This document shows positions 38,201 to 56,653 of a stretch of 64,000 nucleotides of DNA, in pieces; within the stretch, counting starts at the first letter, position 1; every line of letters begins with the position of its first letter. Below the pieces are notes generated by a model, which did no database searches, was not told where the DNA came from, and was given only the letters and a program-made list of their open reading frames with translations. The position numbers and the translations under genes are program-made. The stretch spans positions 32,820,151-32,884,150 of the forward strand of contig NC_054877.1 of assembly GCF_018320785.1 (NCBI RefSeq). The letters run 5' to 3'. Source of the DNA: Cheilinus undulatus (taxonomy: Eukaryota; Chordata; Actinopteri; Labriformes; Labridae).

Positions 38201-41200
38201 CCCTGGGTGTACGTAAGGCATCCTCTCTGGGCATGACCCTGTCCTCTGTGCTGGACCAGGTGGCCAAACTGCCTCTACCTCACACCAAGGAGCAGGAGGA
38301 GGATGATGTCTTCTCGCTTTGTCGCTGCTGCACAGACTTGACAGACTTTGTCAGGCCGTTTGTCCACGAGGCCAGGCTGAACACCCTGAGCTGTGATGAG
38401 AGAAGAATCAAGATAAGGGAAGAACCGGAGGGGGTGAAAGAGGATGAGCTGCGGACAGAGCTGCTGAAGTAGTGAGTGAGAAACTTGAAATGTTTCATTG
38501 ACATGACTTGCACATAAAATGTTTGCCCATAAGGATGTTTTCTTTGGTTCTACAGCTGTATGAAGACATTGAGCCACCCTCTGTTGGAGGTTCAACTCAA
38601 AGATCCTGACACTCTGGCCATGTCTCCTCTCAGAAATTTTGCCACAGAGGTTTTGGTATGGGAAATCTAAAGTCTAGAAACCATCTTTGTCTTTTTTACG
38701 ACCACTTACTGATTCTAAAAATGTTATAGTTCAAATTTTTCACTTTTTCATCTACGCCAGTTAATGGAAGACTTATATGTAGTCATATTTCCCTCCCTGT
38801 AAAACATGTTGTAATGGTGAGTTTCTTAATGTGTTTTGTACAGAAAACTCTCCGTGCTATCGGGGAGTCCCTCCCTGATCTCGTGTATCAGCCTCTGTTG
38901 AAGAGAAAACAGGTTCAAGGCTTCCTGGAAGAGGAGGTGCGTTATCCTAGAGAGTCCTTGGCCAGCCTGGCTCATCTGGTGTTTGTCCATCACCTCACTG
39001 CTGATACATTCCCCAGTGTTTTCAGGTAGTAAGAAATACAACTTTTATCCAAAAAAAAAACAATAATAAACTGTGCCCTCTAAATGTGGCTTGTAAAAAG
39101 CACTATAAAATACTGAATGTGATTCCTCCTGTTTAAAAACAATAAATGTTAAACTCTGTTCACAGTCCTGTGTTCAGTCTGCGCTCAAACATGGAGCACA
39201 TAAGCCTCCTTTTATCCAGGTAAACTCATTTTGACATTTGTTATTATCATTATATCTCCTGTATTGACCATCTCAGATAACAGCAGACAAAGCAATACAT
39301 ACAAACGGAAAACACTGCATTTGTGTAATTGAGAGAAAAGATGTACTTTTAATCACTTATATTGAATGAAAACAAAAACTTTCAATTAAAAACATTATAA
39401 ATAGCCTTTTTCTTACAGTTTCCATTTTACATCACATCATTCTAGAGAAACCACATTCTGAAATTAACAGAAAAATAAACATGAAGAGTTTTTCACCAGC
39501 CATTACTGTCACATCATATCACTAAACAAATATTGACTTGGTTTGAATGTTCACATTTGGAATTTGTTTGTATTTTAGCCAAACTGACCTGATTTATTTT
39601 TCACTGACAGAACTGATGAGTCCAGGATTCAGAAAGGACTGGTGAGTTGGAAGCTGTTAACGCATATACACTGCTGAAAATGTCTCCAAATCTCAGGCAG
39701 ATACATAAAAATTTCCTGGCTTAGTTGTTAGTCGTGCAGGTGTTTTTAGGACATCTGCAGGAGATAGGGCGACAGGGCTGTAACTTTGCTAAATGTTGTT
39801 AAACTTTGCTGTGCTCATAGATTTATGCTGGGTCTGTAATAAAACAAAGAGTATGATCTGGACCCACCTTCTTTGTAAAAAAACGACAGGTGTAGAGGAT
39901 TCAGAAAACACTTATTATGGTATTATCAAAGGTGGAAAGTAACTAACTACAATTATTCAAGTTCATGCGATTAAGTATCAGCACTTTCACTTCTATTTAA
40001 GTAAGTTTTAACCAGAGTATCTGTACTTTTACTTGAATATAGTACTCTTGTACTTTTTACACCTCTGGTGACTACACAGTAGCACATACCAAGAGGATGA
40101 TTCCACATCACATCCCACAACAACTGTTGTATTTTACTTCATTATAAAGGTATGACTTTACCTTAAGATTCTAGTTCAGGGTCCATATTTTCTCATTGTT
40201 ATTGCCGATAAGAAAAGATCATACTTTACTTACTAGGGCTGAACTATTTGGGAAAATAATCTATTTCTGAGGGCTGCATGGTGGTGCAGAGGTTAGCGCT
40301 GTTGCCTCACAGCAAGACAGTTCCTGGTTCACTTACCGGTCAGGGCCTTTCTGTGTGCAGTCTGCATATTCTCCCCGTGCATGCGTGGTAGGAGGAAGCC
40401 GGTTCTCCCCTGGTTACTCTGGCTTCCTCCCACCACCAAAAACATGCTCTTCAGGTTAACTGAGCACTCTAATGGTTGTAGGTGTGAATGTGAGCATGCT
40501 CCCCCCCCAAAAATAACCCCAATGGGATAAGCGGTATTGAAAATGGATGGATGTATCTAATTCTTATGTTTTCCCCCTACTGTTGCGTACACAATTTGAT
40601 ATGTGATTATTTTTCATGTTCCTATTCTTATTTATTTTTCAACAAACACAAGCATAAATGGAAATTTAAATGGAATACTTTTCACTTTTACTTGAGTGGT
40701 TTTATAAAGCAGTACTTTTACTTTTACTTAAATACATTTTCGCCAAACACTGCACTTTTACAGTAGTCTTGTACTCTTCCCACCTCTGGGTATTATACCA
40801 AGGATGATGGATTGAAAAACCTATCAACTGATTGAGAATATTGTACAAAAAGAAATCTACACTACACTACACTATGATGACAAATTTTGTCCTTGTATCA
40901 GTCAGGCATGTAGTTCAACACAATTACCTCATCGACAAAAGACCAGAGAAGAACATAAATATATATATATATGTGTGTGTGTGTGTGATTGAGTTTGTTG
41001 CTGAGCATTGAAATGTTCTTAGTTATTTAGTCAAAAGTACGTGTACACATATTTGTGAAATCCACCAGATTTTTGATAATCTTTTTGCAGAAATGCTTGG
41101 GTAAATTTTAGAGTCTTTTTTCCATCAGCTTATTGACTTGTTTATGCTCGCCCTGTCTGAGATTACAAGGATCATCACATCTGTGATGTTCGGTGTATTT

Positions 41201-44200
41201 TCCACCACACAGGAGCTGTATGAGAAGAGTCTGGTGCGTGTGGACGATGGTTGTCTGCCTGCGGATCTGCTGGAGATCAAAACTTTCCTCACAGTCCCTG
41301 AGGTTAATAGTGATTCTTCAGCTTTTTAACTGTATTTGATGCTTCATTGATGTGCCTCTCATGGGATCCTCCAACCAACTTTTACCTTTTTAAAATTTTA
41401 GAATTTGGTGAAGGTCATGACACTGTGTCAGAGGCATGATTTGGTAAGATGGCATTTCAACACATTCTTACAGTTTTTAATGCAAATAATTACATCCGCT
41501 ATGTTTTGTGTATTTATGTAGACTTTACTGTAAATCCCCTTTTTGGTTCTTATTTTGTTAACATCTTTAATTTATCTTTTATTCTCAGGGTGGAAACTAT
41601 TTGAAACAACACATTTACACATTTGTTTCTTTGTCAACAGAGGACCAGGGGGCTGAAGGTTCTGCAGATGAGCATTGACAAGTTTGACACTAAAGCCAAG
41701 TACAATTTCTTTCAGTAAGCTCCAAATTTTCCCCTAGAGGTCATCAGAAATTCTTCTCCAGTCTTCTCTTCAGCATATGAGCCTTAACTCATTGCCTTGT
41801 TTCAGGTACATGCTGAAAACAAGTAATCACTCTGGAGTTGAAGGCTACATCATCAAAAACATCAGGAACCAGATCGACATTGCGTTAAAGGTGAGAGGAC
41901 ACTTGAAATTCTTCAACAAGCCACTCTTTAGTTGCTCTTTCCCACTGGGTTTGATGGAGTAGCTGACAGTTAAATGGCAGTGTGAGTGCAAAACATGTGT
42001 TGTAAATATGACTTTTTCTGTCTTCAGCCAGGTAACAGTAACACCTGGTTTGAGGGAGCTCACCTGCTGCCTTTGTTGCGTAAAGTTCTCATTCTACCAG
42101 ATGGCCCTGAGACCGACCTCCTGCAGTACCTGGACAGGTGAGCACACTCTAAACATCTCAAGAGCTGTTGTTTGAATCCATTATCTTTCATAGGGGGGTG
42201 TTCAACTTGAAAATATCCCAACGTGCACATAAAAATGTAAGCTAACGGCTTGTTTAGTTTAGAACAAGTGAAAATCATTTTTCTTTAAATGGACAGCGAT
42301 TTTGCTTCATATTTTTCATTTAGCTGTAATCAAGTTCATTCGTGAGGGGGATAAAGGGGAGAGCTTTAAGGGGCCCAGTCAAATGGGGGGGCCCATGAAG
42401 TGCAGATGGCCCAGTGGTTTAAGACACGCCTCATTTACGCGTGCGGCCCAGGTTCAAATCTGGCCTGTGGCCATTTCCTACATGTCTCTCCCCTACTCTC
42501 TTTTATTTTATGTTCAACCTGAATAAAAATCACTCTTAGCTAAGCAACAAAAATGAATTTTATTACTGCAGTACTATAAAGCCTTTTTCACAATGTAAAC
42601 CCCTTTTCTTAAAACAGAATAACCTTTTTATCGGTAATGTTTGCAATGTGGTTGAACACACTGACTAAACCACTTGTGTCAGAAGTCAGGATGCCAGAAA
42701 AAAAAAAAAAAATGAGACTACATTAGTGGAAAAATTATGAAATAATTGCGAAGCCACAAAGAAACTGGCGGAAAAGTGGTAAAAATGGGATAAGAGTGGC
42801 AATTATGGGTTAAAAGTGGCTAAAAGTGGCAAATAGTCACAAAAATAGTTTACAAGTGGCAAAAGGTAGTGGAAAGGGTTAAAATTTGCAGTAAGTGGCA
42901 AAAAGGTGTTAAAAGTGGTGAAAAAAATGGTACAAAATGAAAAAATGGTAAATATGGATGGAAAATTGGAGCAAAAGAGGTTTAAAATTGGCCTGATTTA
43001 AAAATTTCAACATTAGAATCCAAATGTAGCTTGCCTTCTTCAGACTGGTGAAAAAGCAGAGTCTCTCTCATCTCAGCTGCTGAAGCTTGTAACTCCCCCA
43101 TAGTCATAGGTGTCTTGGTGGTCTCTCTCACTAGTCCTTATTTCTTCTTGCACGGCCGCTCAGTTTGTGAGGACATCCTGATCTAGGCAAATCTATAAAT
43201 TTGCCAGGCTCGGCCAAGTCTGGGACAATAGAGGAGTCTCATTTTCTGCTGTGACATTTGAATTGTATTGTCAGCAACCATGACCATCAAAGTTGCTAAA
43301 ATTCCCTTTCCTCCATTCTGCTGCTCAGTTTGAATTTCAAGCGATTGTCTTGGCTGTGCCTACATGCTTAAATGTGTTGGTTGCTGCCATGTGATTGGTT
43401 GATTTGCATTAATGAGCAGTTGAACATGCGTACCAAATAAAGTGATTGGTGAGTGAATGTCTTAATCAGATAAAAGCAAGCTGGAACTCGATCCTGGGTT
43501 TTGTTTTACTTTTTTTTCTTGTACTGTTTTAAACAGAATTATGGAGTCTCTGAACCTCCTACGTTATCTGGTCATCAGAGACAAAGTCACAGAGAACCAG
43601 GTGAGTGACTGAGATCCATAAAAAATAAAGCAGCTCTTCTGCCAAAAGACAAAAATGGATTTCTGTCTGAGTGAATCAGAGTCTCATCAGGTGTTTCTGT
43701 ATGGACCTATCAGACAGGGATCTGGACAGAGCTGTATAAAATAGAAGATACTTTCATGAAGCCGCTACGTGTCGGAGTGAACATGTCGAGAGCTCACTAT
43801 GAGAAGGAGCTGCAGAACACCATGGAAACCAAGAAGAACAAGGCTAGAGGTCAGACTAACGCTCACTTATCTGAACTGACATGACTCAATTTCAATTTCT
43901 TCTCCATCAAAGGAATCGTGACCTCTTCTGTTAAAATAAAAACTCAAATAAGAGTGTTACTGGAGAATACTGCGCAGCATTAAATGCCATTTGTAGAGCA
44001 GATTTTTGATAGTTCAATTAGTGAAAATAGCAAATGAATATGAATGAATGATGAATAGAGATGAAGAGTAGTTAAATCTCTGTGATAGCCTTGTTTTTAT
44101 GCAGCTCTCTGACAGTTTTTATGTGGATTTTCCAGAAAACCCAATGATCTCTGTGTCCGTTGGTGATGAGAAGCTGCCCAACATGACCACAGAGTCCCAG

Positions 44201-44380
44201 ATTCAGGTCAGCGACTCTTTAACACTTAAAAATACAGACAGCACCTGATTGTGAATTTGATCTGACTCAACGTTCAATGTGTCCTCTCAGGCTCTGCACT
44301 CAGCTCTGCACACATTCGACATGATCGAGAGCGTGTTGGTGCGAATAGAAGAACTCACCGAGGTGCAGGACAATCTTTAG
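35229..44380 (+). CDS. glmn: Glomulin, FKBP-associated protein (RBX1 inhibitor)
   Basis: Eighteen coding exons: 35229-35267, 37468-37593, 37693-37806, 37979-38087, 38192-38471, 38556-38655, 38844-39025, 39166-39219, 39611-39641, 41213-41302, 41402-41443, 41641-41714, 41806-41890, 42028-42137, 43537-43600, 43714-43849, 44136-44206 and 44291-44380. All have GT-AG borders and the phases join to 598 residues (human 594). Conserved blocks match the human order: VRCMGWNLLPPL, CRPKELLIGLLEQ, CRCCTDLTDFVRPF, SLASLAHLVFVH, LEIKTFLTVPE, LVKVMTLC, TSNHSGVEGYIIKNI, ESLNLLRYLVIRD and VGVNMSRAHYE. Glomulin is an all-helical HEAT-like protein of the cytoplasm. It masks RBX1 and so restrains cullin-RING ubiquitin ligases (FBXW7 pathway), and it is needed in vascular smooth muscle. 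The start was chosen for its strong context (GCAGGGATGG) and match to the human N-terminus. It diverges from rpap2. Confidence 0.94.
35440..36605 (-). mobile_element. Tc1-like transposon in glmn intron 1
   Basis: The inverted ends include ATTCACTATCTCAAAA (35541-35556) and TTTTGAGATAGTGGATTT (about 36561-36578). The outer right end is AGCTGCACCTGTATA. The minus strand encodes recognisable transposase pieces: MGKTADLTIVQRT (N-terminal helix-turn-helix, near 36480), then AKEKKNWTVAQWSK, then FLFQQGLGSAHNKAKTT and WPNNWPDLNPIQNLW (the DLNPIENLW motif). At least one frame break separates these, so it is not active. Confidence 0.8.
39926..40068. mobile_element. AAGTACTTTTACTT-type MITE, copy 2
   Basis: A compact copy with a CAAAGGTGGAAAGTAAC left end and GTACTTTTTACACCTCTG right end, in glmn intron 9. 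The 58 bp beyond its right end match, inverted, the flank of copy 1 at 33370-33417. Confidence 0.55.
40271..40553 (+). mobile_element. tRNA-derived (V-SINE-like) SINE
   Basis: It begins GGGCTGCATGGTGGTGCAGAGG with A-box-like GGTGCAGAGGTTAGCGC. It continues with TGCATATTCTCCCCGTGCAT and CTGGCTTCCTCCCACC, and ends GGATAAGCGGTATTGAAAAT with a GGAT tail. This is the widespread fish SINE with a LINE-type tail. It is inserted in a TAGGGCTG-type MITE, so it is younger than that element. Confidence 0.75.
40672..40789. mobile_element. Fragment of AAGTACTTTTACTT-type MITE
   Basis: Only the right part is present: CTTTTACTTGAGTGG-like words and the end GTACTCTTCCCACCTCTG. Confidence 0.5.
40959..40987. 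repeat. (AT)n(GT)n microsatellite
   Basis: A short AT run passes directly into a GT run, in glmn intron 9. Confidence 0.8.
42399..42540 (+). mobile_element. tRNA-derived SINE, short
   Basis: GATGGCCCAGTGGTTTAAGA (A box region) and GGTTCAAATC (B box) are followed by the family tail CATTTCCTACATGTCTCTCC and an A-rich end. The same family lies inverted at 60470-60658. It is a SINE rather than a tRNA gene because the fold is degenerate and the fish SINE tail follows. Confidence 0.65.
42760..42990. repeat. Degenerate AAAAGTGGCAAAAATGGG array
   Basis: Units such as AAAAGTGGCTAAAAGTGGC repeat imperfectly, matching the array at 7250-7560. In glmn intron 14. Confidence 0.6.
43045..43450 (+). mobile_element. 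Two Tc1-like fragments side by side
   Basis: 43045-43215 matches the interior of the long-TIR Tc1 element (CATAGTCATAGGTGTCTTGG, TCGGCCAAGTCTGGGACAAT). 43255-43450 matches the right end of the 27.5-28.3 kb element (TTCTGCTGCTCAGTTTGAAT, ATGTGATTGGTTGATTTGCA, AATGAGCAGTTGAACATG). Both are truncated. Confidence 0.6.
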
Positions 44381-44691
44381 TCTGAGAGATTTTCATTGTC
44401 TCAGGGGTCAATGAACAAATAGAAGCCTTCTAGTCTTTGAACTTTTACAGTTCTTGTGTAAAGAGAATAAGCTGCACCTGTTGAACTGCACACTGCTTGT
44501 TTTTCTCCAATATTTCAAGGTTTCAGCAGCTCTGCTGAGCATTTTAGGAACAAGTCAGACTTTTAAATGCTTGTTAGGCGTATATAAAATATCAACATAT
44601 TTTGAAAGTTTGCCTTTTGAAACTTTTGTATACACAAGTTACAAAGAGATGTACTGCTATGCTATTGACTGTGATATTTTCTATGGCAATG

Positions 44692-44697
44692 AATAAA
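44692..44697 (+). terminator. glmn: Polyadenylation signal of glmn
   Basis: AATAAA lies 312 bp past the glmn stop codon. Confidence 0.65.
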
Positions 44698-45477
44698 AAT
44701 TGCAGTTCTTAAATGCTTAGTTTCTTTTATTAGGTGCCTCCACTTAAATAAAACCTACAATGCAAACTTGTTTATATGAAGCAGGCCTCAGTTCATAGAG
44801 GTTTCAGTCTTTGATGCACTGGTCACCGCTTTGAATCGCTTTCCTGATGCCATATTTCCTGTCTCTTTTCGGTCACTGGATTATTTTAGATAAGGTTTGT
44901 CAGCATTAATGCATCAATCACAATGTGAATAAGGTCCACAATTTGTGTAATTTTTTAAATTGCATTAATCGCATGCTTCATTTTCCTCTTCCACACACTT
45001 TGGTTAAGCGCTGAAGCCTCTCCCTACAGCCATAGTGATAAAAAATGGTACAAAACATCTCCTTAATGCTCAATACTGTTTAAAATCTATCAGACAGCTC
45101 AGTGGACAAGTCATCTACACCTTGTGTTATTTAACATTTTCACCTGTCACCTTATTTTTGGTTTCAATCCATAACAAGCTCCTTTTTTCTGTAGTTAAAT
45201 TGATGTCAGTTTTTTTGATCAGCCCAAAGTTCCTTATTTTCTTCTAGAATAAAAGCAGGTCTGTATCCAAACAGGAAGCCAATCACCCTTAGTTTAAGAT
45301 ACTTAAAAAAAATAAACCAAAACTGTTTTAAATGTGACAAAAAGAGGAGATTAATGTTGATAAATTACATTTGGAGATTAATCATAAATTAAAATTGGGT
45401 TATTTTATCCTATTTTCAGTTTGTGCAACATAAGGCTTATTAAACAGAAGACTTCACACCATGCTTTGTTTTTTCCC
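44698..45477. other. Intergenic space between convergent glmn and cdc7
   Basis: About 0.8 kb of AT-rich sequence between the presumed 3' ends. The frame at 45035-45247 is not supported. Confidence 0.45.
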
Positions 45478-45483
45478 TTTATT
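45478..45483 (-). terminator. cdc7: Candidate polyadenylation signal of cdc7
   Basis: AATAAA on the minus strand, 1.35 kb past the cdc7 stop codon. A nearer AATAAA at 46796-46801 is only 27 bp after the stop and could give a very short 3' UTR instead. Confidence 0.4.
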
Positions 45484-46232
45484 AGAAAATCCACAGTAGA
45501 GTACCCATCTCAGCATTATAATTTAACACAACTAAAACATTTACAGCAGCATTTACTTTCACATTTATAAAGTACAGATAGAATCCACAAACTTTCAAAA
45601 TAAATGCATGTAATACTTTAAAACATCCATATGGCAACAACGTTTTACTGAATCTGTGACAACTAAGGGTTTAAAAATGTTTCCTCTGAAACAAACTTCC
45701 TTTCGTCTAAAGAGAATATACTGCTTTAAAATACCTGATTTATTCTGGTATTATTTTCCCTCTTTTTTGACAAGACCAAAATTGACCTGACATATCTCAT
45801 TCAAAGTTGTATTAAAGCAAATTCTGACACAACGGGAAGTTGTTAACACCTTAATCTGTCACTTTTACTAACAGTGCACATTTACAGCCCTTTTAAATTA
45901 GTTGTACAACAGCTGCCATGAAAAATATTTACTTATGCACACAGGGCTGTGAAACTTCAAGTCAAACCTGTATTGGGTGGATATTAAAACCTATGCAGCA
46001 CGTGTTTAGCCATGTGTTGTTTAAGAGGTGTCTCTAAATTAGACTAATCAGTATTTTCAAAAATGTTTTACTTACTGATGTTGAAGAGTTTTAAACAATG
46101 TAATCTACCTTAGTACCAAAGTTTAAAAAAGTCAGCTCTTGAGTCATCATCTTGGTCCAAAATTGTTCGATTTTCCCTCGCATCATATCAATGTTTTAAA
46201 TGCTGGTACACAAAGGTCTCAACTCTGCTTAA

Positions 46233-46683
46233 AGGGATATTCTGGCATTTTTGAAGCTGGGTTGTATGAGCTACTTGGAAATAGTAGTGGCATTACCTTC
46301 TTGTGATTTCAGTGAGCACTACCTGTTTAGGCACTTAGCTTTGGTTGAGTTTTTGTTGCCTCTGACATGAAGAGCATGTAGTCAGTAGTCAAAGCTTGCA
46401 TTGCAAGATAGTGTCAAACACAGGCTTTTGGATGAAAATAAAACGCTTCAAAAACTTTGGATATACTTTGTATTTTGTTTTTCAGCCCATTTTTACCTAA
46501 AACTTGCTTACTTAGGCAGATCAACTGTATCCGTCTGTAGCACTGTATAGCTTAGCTTCCTGGCCGATGCTCCCAGCACAACCTGCTTAAAGGGACAACA
46601 CACACTGAAATCACTGGAGGCTATTTCCACTACTTCTGCCATGTATTTCATATAGAAAACATAAAAAATACAGAAATATCCCT
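46233..46683. mobile_element. TTAA-flanked MITE (piggyBac/Kolobok type)
   Basis: TTAA at 46229-46232 and 46684-46687 bracket inverted ends AGGGATATTCTGGCATTTTT and, from the right, AGGGATATTTCTGTATTTTT. There is no transposase frame. It would lie inside the cdc7 3' UTR if the distal polyadenylation signal is used. Confidence 0.75.
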
Positions 46684-46827
46684 TTAAAGATGCTGTGAAA
46701 AGCAGCAACTGTATTTTTATAAGGGGCGGACTTTTTACTCTAGTGAGTGACAGTTTGTAAATCCACAAAACCCTTTATATCGCTGAACCACGCGGTTTAT
46801 TCAGCCTGAACTCCCAGGTCTGTGGTC

Positions 46828-55097
<8,270 letters not shown>

Positions 55098-55386
55098 CTA
55101 AAAAAGACAGATATTGGAACAATATACATTTTAATGACTCAAACTGGCACTTTCTTTATAACGTAAAGTATAGAAGTGCTGTTTGGGCTTTAAATAGAAC
55201 AGCATTGTCATTTAATAAAAAAATTAGCCCTTCAAAAATCATACAGCTAAGCTGCTAGAAGAGGAAAAAGACAAAGGTAAAGCCCAGTAAATTATTGTCT
55301 AATTATCTAAATCAGTAAGACACAACTAGCATGCTACAATGAGATACAGTCAGGCTAACTATAACTTAAACAAGGAAGCCACGTAC

Positions 55387-55760
55387 CGTTTTCGTTGGTC
55401 GTTAAGTGAAATAGTCTCTAAAATTTACGTTCATGAGCACGCCGAGGAGTCGTGAGACTATGCCTCATCGGTAAATCAGGTATATTAATCTTAATCAGTG
55501 TGGGAATAAAGAAAAGGATTCGATTAAACTTCCAGGATGAAGCTTTTCCGCCAACAACAAACTCCGCGCTTAAAGTGACGTCAGAGACATCTCGCGTTGC
55601 CTGAGCACAAATCACGCGATACCACGCCTCACAAAGGAGTAAGCTGGATGAAGCCAGTTTTGCCCACTGCCATTCTACGAGTCATTCCTGAATCCGTGAC
55701 GTCGGTGTCCTCGTCGAACTTTAAGCACAGAAAGCTTTAGGTTATTCTCCCATACTTCTT
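55387..55760 (-). promoter_or_regulatory. cdc7: cdc7 promoter and presumed non-coding exon 1
   Basis: A good donor (ACG|GTACGT on the minus strand) sits at 55387/55386, upstream of the coding start. Further upstream are a palindromic CRE, TGACGTCA (55576-55583), an E2F-like TTTCCGCC (about 55547-55554) and a second CRE-like GTGACGTCGG near 55697-55706. A cell-cycle kinase with E2F and CRE sites is expected. The exact start of transcription is not known. Confidence 0.5.
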
Positions 55761-55849
55761 AAGTGATTATTGTGGAGTATAAGCTACAGATCACAATGTT
55801 TTTGTTCCTTTCTAGTCTAACTTTATTTTGACAAGCATAAAGCCAAATA

Positions 55850-56363
55850 CAGTCATGGACGAAAGTAATGGCAACCCTGGAATTTTTCTAGAAAATACAC
55901 CATTTCTCCCAGAAATTGTTGCAATTAAAGCTAATTAAGGTATACACATGTTCATTTCCTTTATGTGCATTGGAACAACACAAAAAACACAGAAGAAAAA
56001 AGCCAAAATTGACAGAATTTTACACATTACTCAAAAAAATGGGCCGGACAAAATTATTGGCAACCTTTTAAAACTGTGGGTAAACCATTTTATTTCAGGC
56101 ATGTGATTCTCATTTAAACTCACTTGTGGCAAGTCACAGGCGCTGGCAATATAGAAATCACACCTGAACTTTTATACATTCTAACTGGCTTCACTTAGAA
56201 CAATTTTGTCTGGCCCATTTTTGCTTTTCTTGTGTTGTTCCAATGCACATAAAGTAAATAAACAAGTGTATACCAAAATCATTTGTAATTGCAACAATTT
56301 CTGGGAGACATGGTGTATTTTCTGGAAAAATTCTAGGGGTGCCAATACTTCCGTCCATGACTG
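55850..56363. mobile_element. Fold-back Tc1/mariner MITE
   Basis: It is bounded by TA dinucleotides (55848-55849, 56364-56365). Its ends CAGTCATGGACGAAAGTAAT and, inverted from the right, CAGTCATGGACGGAAGTATT continue as a long imperfect inverted repeat of roughly 200 bp per arm (TGCATTGGAACAACACAA against TTGTGTTGTTCCAATGCA). It has no coding capacity. It lies between the cdc7 promoter and the hfm1 3' end. Confidence 0.85.
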
Positions 56364-56462
56364 TACATCCTTCAAGTCAACAAAAAAAGGAAGCATTTTA
56401 AAGTAAGTTATGGGTGATAAACTACCAAAAATGATGATGAACCATACAACCATCAACCATTC

Positions 56463-56468
56463 TTTATT
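56463..56468 (-). terminator. hfm1: Polyadenylation signal of hfm1
   Basis: AATAAA on the minus strand, 186 bp past the hfm1 stop codon. Confidence 0.6.
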
Positions 56469-56653
56469 AAACAAATAAATACATGCATAAATAACATTAA
56501 TTACCCTTATAACTATCAATGTAAACATATGTTTAATTTTCACCTTCAACAGCACATGGAGCAACATCAGATGTAAAGCAGACAGTTTAACAACATGAAC
56601 ACAAACTTCAAGAAAAGGTGGCAATGAAGTTTTGATTAAGTCAACAAGCATTT

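Noticed and set aside
42399-42540. tRNA gene suggested by the B-box GGTTCAAATC
   Set aside because: No complete cloverleaf with a proper acceptor stem, and the fish SINE tail follows; same for 40271-40553 and 60470-60658.
56181-56651. 156-codon frame at the 3' end of hfm1
   Set aside because: It overlaps the 3' UTR and the fold-back MITE, and reads in the wrong frame for Hfm1.
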